Below, piece by piece: positions 14,641-16,657 of a DNA stretch of 16,657 bases; position 1 is the stretch's first letter, and the number at the start of each line of letters is the position of its first letter. A model generated the notes under the pieces. It saw only the letters and a program-made list of their open reading frames with translations, was not told where the DNA came from and did no database searches. This DNA is from JBDSTZ01 sp039927975. Lineage in GTDB: Bacteria; Pseudomonadota; Gammaproteobacteria; Burkholderiales; Burkholderiaceae_D. The DNA is taken from the NCBI GenBank assembly GCA_039927975.1, contig JBDSTZ010000422.1:1-16657 (forward strand). The letters run 5' to 3'. A program made the translations under genes and the position numbers.

Positions 14641-16657
14641 TCAGAACGAGGTGCGCAGCGACAGCGTGTAGCTGCGGCCTGGCCGGGTCTGGTCGGAGAC
14701 CGCATCCTCGAACTGGGTGTATTGCTTGCTGATGGCGTTGTTCAGGTTCCACACGCTCAGATTCAGATTTGTGTTGTAACGGAAATTAAACACTTTTTTC
14801 AAATCCATCCCGACCGACATGTCGACCTGGCTGCGCGCCTCGTTGTAGGCGTACGCGCCGCCCGGTACGGTCAGACCGGTGCCGGTGTTGGCGATGTGGG
14901 TCGCGGTGTACTGGCGCGACACGCGGGCGCTCAGGCCGTTGCGCTCGTAGTACACCGTCAGGTTGTTGGTGCGCGGCGGCACACCCGAGACCGGCGAGGA
15001 GCCCGGTGCCTCGTCGGTCTGCTTGGTGTAGGTGAAGTTGGCGTTCAGGCCGAATCCCTTGATCGGCAGCATGTCCAGATTTTGCTGCCAGGTGAGCTCG
15101 AAACCGCGCACCTTCAGCTTGCTGTCGACGTTGACGGGTTCAGACAGTTCAAGGATTTGCAAGGCCCGGCCGCCGCCGCCATCGACCGCCGTCTGCTGTG
15201 CCGAGGTCAGCCCGACGGTGCCGAAACGCGCGTCGAGGTCGGCCAGCGAGACCATGGTCTTGAGCGTGGCCGGACGGTCGGTGATGTCCTTGGCGAACAC
15301 CCCGAGCGCCACGTAGGATTCGCGCGTCATGTAGTACTCGAGACCGAGGTCGAGGTTCTTCGACTGGAAGGCCTTGAGGTTCGGGTTGGTGGCGGTCGCG
15401 GTCCGCACGCTCTGGTCGTTGACCGACACACGGGTTTGCTTCAAGTCCGCCGGATTGGCGCGCGTCATCGACTGCGATCCCGAGGCCCGCGCGATCAGTT
15501 TCGGCGTGATGTTGTAGGCGAAGGTCGCCGACGGCATGATGTTGTGATACCTGGTCGTTTCATATTCCCACACGCCGATCACATCGTATAGCCCGCCTTG
15601 CCTGAGGGTGGCGTTGCGCGGGTCGGCGACCGCGGTCAGGTTGCCGATGGTCTGTTCGGTGTGCGCGTAGCGAACGCCGGCGTTGTAGCGCAGGGTGCGG
15701 CCCAGGATGTTCGCGCGGCCGTTGACCTCGACGTAGGTGCCTTCGACCACTTCGCGGATGTAGCCGCCGCTGTTGTTCTGGAACGCGCGGTGGATATTGT
15801 CGCGGAAGTACTGATAATCCGTGTCCTTGGCGAACTTGTCCCAGTCAAGCGTGATGAAACCGTGGTCCGAGGCGCGCGCGTAATTGGTCACCAGGTTGTT
15901 CGGCACGACCGAGCCCAGATAGGCCAGGCCGGTGGTGACGCCGGCCGTCGAACCGGTGCCGAAGCCGGGATAGAGGGTGGCCGCGTTGGCCATCACGCCG
16001 GGCGCGTTGCGGCCGTCGCAGCTGCCTTGCGTCGCGGTGTTCGAGGGGAAGAAGCGATAGTTCATGTTGTTGGCGCAGACGACGTTCTGCCAGCCATCGG
16101 CCGCCGAGTAACCGCGATAGCGGCGCTCGATGTCGTCCCAGGAGCCGCCCACCTTGATGCTGAAGTCGCTGTCGCCCCAGTTGACGTTCACGCGCGCGCC
16201 ATGCGTGGTGTTGGTGCGCTCGAACAGGTCCATGCGCATGCCCGTGAGCGAGTTGGCGGACTGGTACCAGCCGAACTGGCTCGGGTCGTTGTAGTTGATG
16301 TTCGAGCCGTAGACGGGCGGCTGGCCCGACGCCGTGTTGTCGTAGGAGATGATCGAGGGCGCCGACTTGGTTGCCAGCAGCACGCTCGGCATGTCGCGGT
16401 AGAAGTCGCTGTCGGTCTTGTTGAAGTGGCCGTCGATCGTCAATTTTTCGGTCGGACGGAATTCGAAGCCGGGATTGTAGCTGCGGAAGGTGGTCTTCTC
16501 GAGCATCGGCCTGAATTCGAGATTCCAGAAGGTGTTCGCGAGAAGCCCTTTCTTGAGGACGCAACCGTAGGTGCAATCGCTGCGGTCGAATTCCATGCCG
16601 ATCGGGATCGGGACCCCCGCGCGGGTGCCGGCGTTCATGGCCTCGAACTGCATCTTG
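14641..16657 (-). CDS. TonB-dependent receptor, C-terminal part (N-terminus outside the window)
   Basis: The frame runs through the window edge, so the 671 visible residues lack the signal peptide, TonB box and most or all of the plug. What remains is the outer-membrane beta-barrel: alternating hydrophobic/polar strands with typical blocks such as YNPGFEFRPTEKLTIDGHFN, KAFQSKNLDLGLEYYMT, SYVALGVFAKDITDRPA, GFELTWQQNLDMLPIKGFG and NNLTVYYERNGLSARVS. The gene ends in RPGRSYTLSLRTSF, with the terminal Phe needed for barrel assembly. The barrel is long and resembles the Xanthomonas/Caulobacter-type receptors (TIGR01782-like) that import oligosaccharides. Cys pairs occur in presumed outer loops (CTYGC, and CANN to GSCDG). 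Beside pectate lyase and an esterase it is a candidate uptake channel for pectin fragments; this is inference from position. A strong terminator follows the stop. Confidence 0.92.
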   Translation of the reverse strand, partial: KMQFEAMNAGTRAGVPIPIGMEFDRSDCTYGCVLKKGLLANTFWNLEFRPMLEKTTFRSYNPGFEFRPTEKLTIDGHFNKTDSDFYRDMPSVLLATKSAPSIISYDNTASGQPPVYGSNINYNDPSQFGWYQSANSLTGMRMDLFERTNTTHGARVNVNWGDSDFSIKVGGSWDDIERRYRGYSAADGWQNVVCANNMNYRFFPSNTATQGSCDGRNAPGVMANAATLYPGFGTGSTAGVTTGLAYLGSVVPNNLVTNYARASDHGFITLDWDKFAKDTDYQYFRDNIHRAFQNNSGGYIREVVEGTYVEVNGRANILGRTLRYNAGVRYAHTEQTIGNLTAVADPRNATLRQGGLYDVIGVWEYETTRYHNIMPSATFAYNITPKLIARASGSQSMTRANPADLKQTRVSVNDQSVRTATATNPNLKAFQSKNLDLGLEYYMTRESYVALGVFAKDITDRPATLKTMVSLADLDARFGTVGLTSAQQTAVDGGGGRALQILELSEPVNVDSKLKVRGFELTWQQNLDMLPIKGFGLNANFTYTKQTDEAPGSSPVSGVPPRTNNLTVYYERNGLSARVSRQYTATHIANTGTGLTVPGGAYAYNEARSQVDMSVGMDLKKVFNFRYNTNLNLSVWNLNNAISKQYTQFEDAVSDQTRPGRSYTLSLRTSF

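Noticed and set aside
13238..14752. Second minus-strand frame of 504 codons overlapping the esterase
   Set aside because: It is an Arg-rich out-of-frame reading of the esterase and crosses the receptor terminator.

Overview
The window looks like chromosomal DNA of a high-GC betaproteobacterium, most likely Oxalobacteraceae (the Massilia/Duganella/Telluria group). This is inferred from gene content, not from a search. The pointers are a glucokinase fused to an RpiR/HexR-type regulator (a Burkholderiales arrangement), a PEP-CTERM sorted exoprotein, a DUF5666 repeat protein and a large TonB-dependent receptor beside plant-polysaccharide enzymes. No tRNA, rRNA, CRISPR array or intact mobile element is visible.

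Layout. 1-3042 (+ strand): the 3' part of a DUF5666 repeat protein ending in a strong terminator, a solitary SAM-dependent methyltransferase behind its own TATAAT box, and a small putative lipoprotein. 3091-8278: a sugar-phosphate module. The glk-hexR fusion and an alpha-phosphoglucomutase run on the minus strand, and an SLC45/sucrose-symporter-like MFS transporter is divergent from them. Between glk and pgm lies a short GC-rich repeat patch that includes a perfect 32-bp tandem duplication covering the pgm stop codon. 8298-10136 (-): a DeaD/CsdA-type DEAD-box RNA helicase, convergent with the transporter. 10381-16657 (- strand throughout): a PEP-CTERM exported protein, a family 10 pectate lyase lipoprotein, a sialate O-acetylesterase-like carbohydrate esterase and the C-terminal 671 residues of a TonB-dependent receptor.

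How the genes may work together. The receptor, esterase and pectate lyase fit a pectin or plant cell-wall utilisation locus: backbone cleavage, deacetylation and outer-membrane uptake of oligosaccharides. A strong terminator separates the receptor from the esterase, so they are not one simple operon. The transporter, phosphoglucomutase and glucokinase-regulator fit import of a glucose-containing sugar, conversion between glucose 1-phosphate and glucose 6-phosphate, and control of central sugar catabolism.

Most of this is recognisable biology. I see no clear evidence of a wholly new system. The points most worth following are the altered phosphate motif in the glucokinase half, the tandem duplication over the pgm tail, the paired hairpins upstream of deaD, and the esterase with its inserted beta-rich domain next to pectate lyase.
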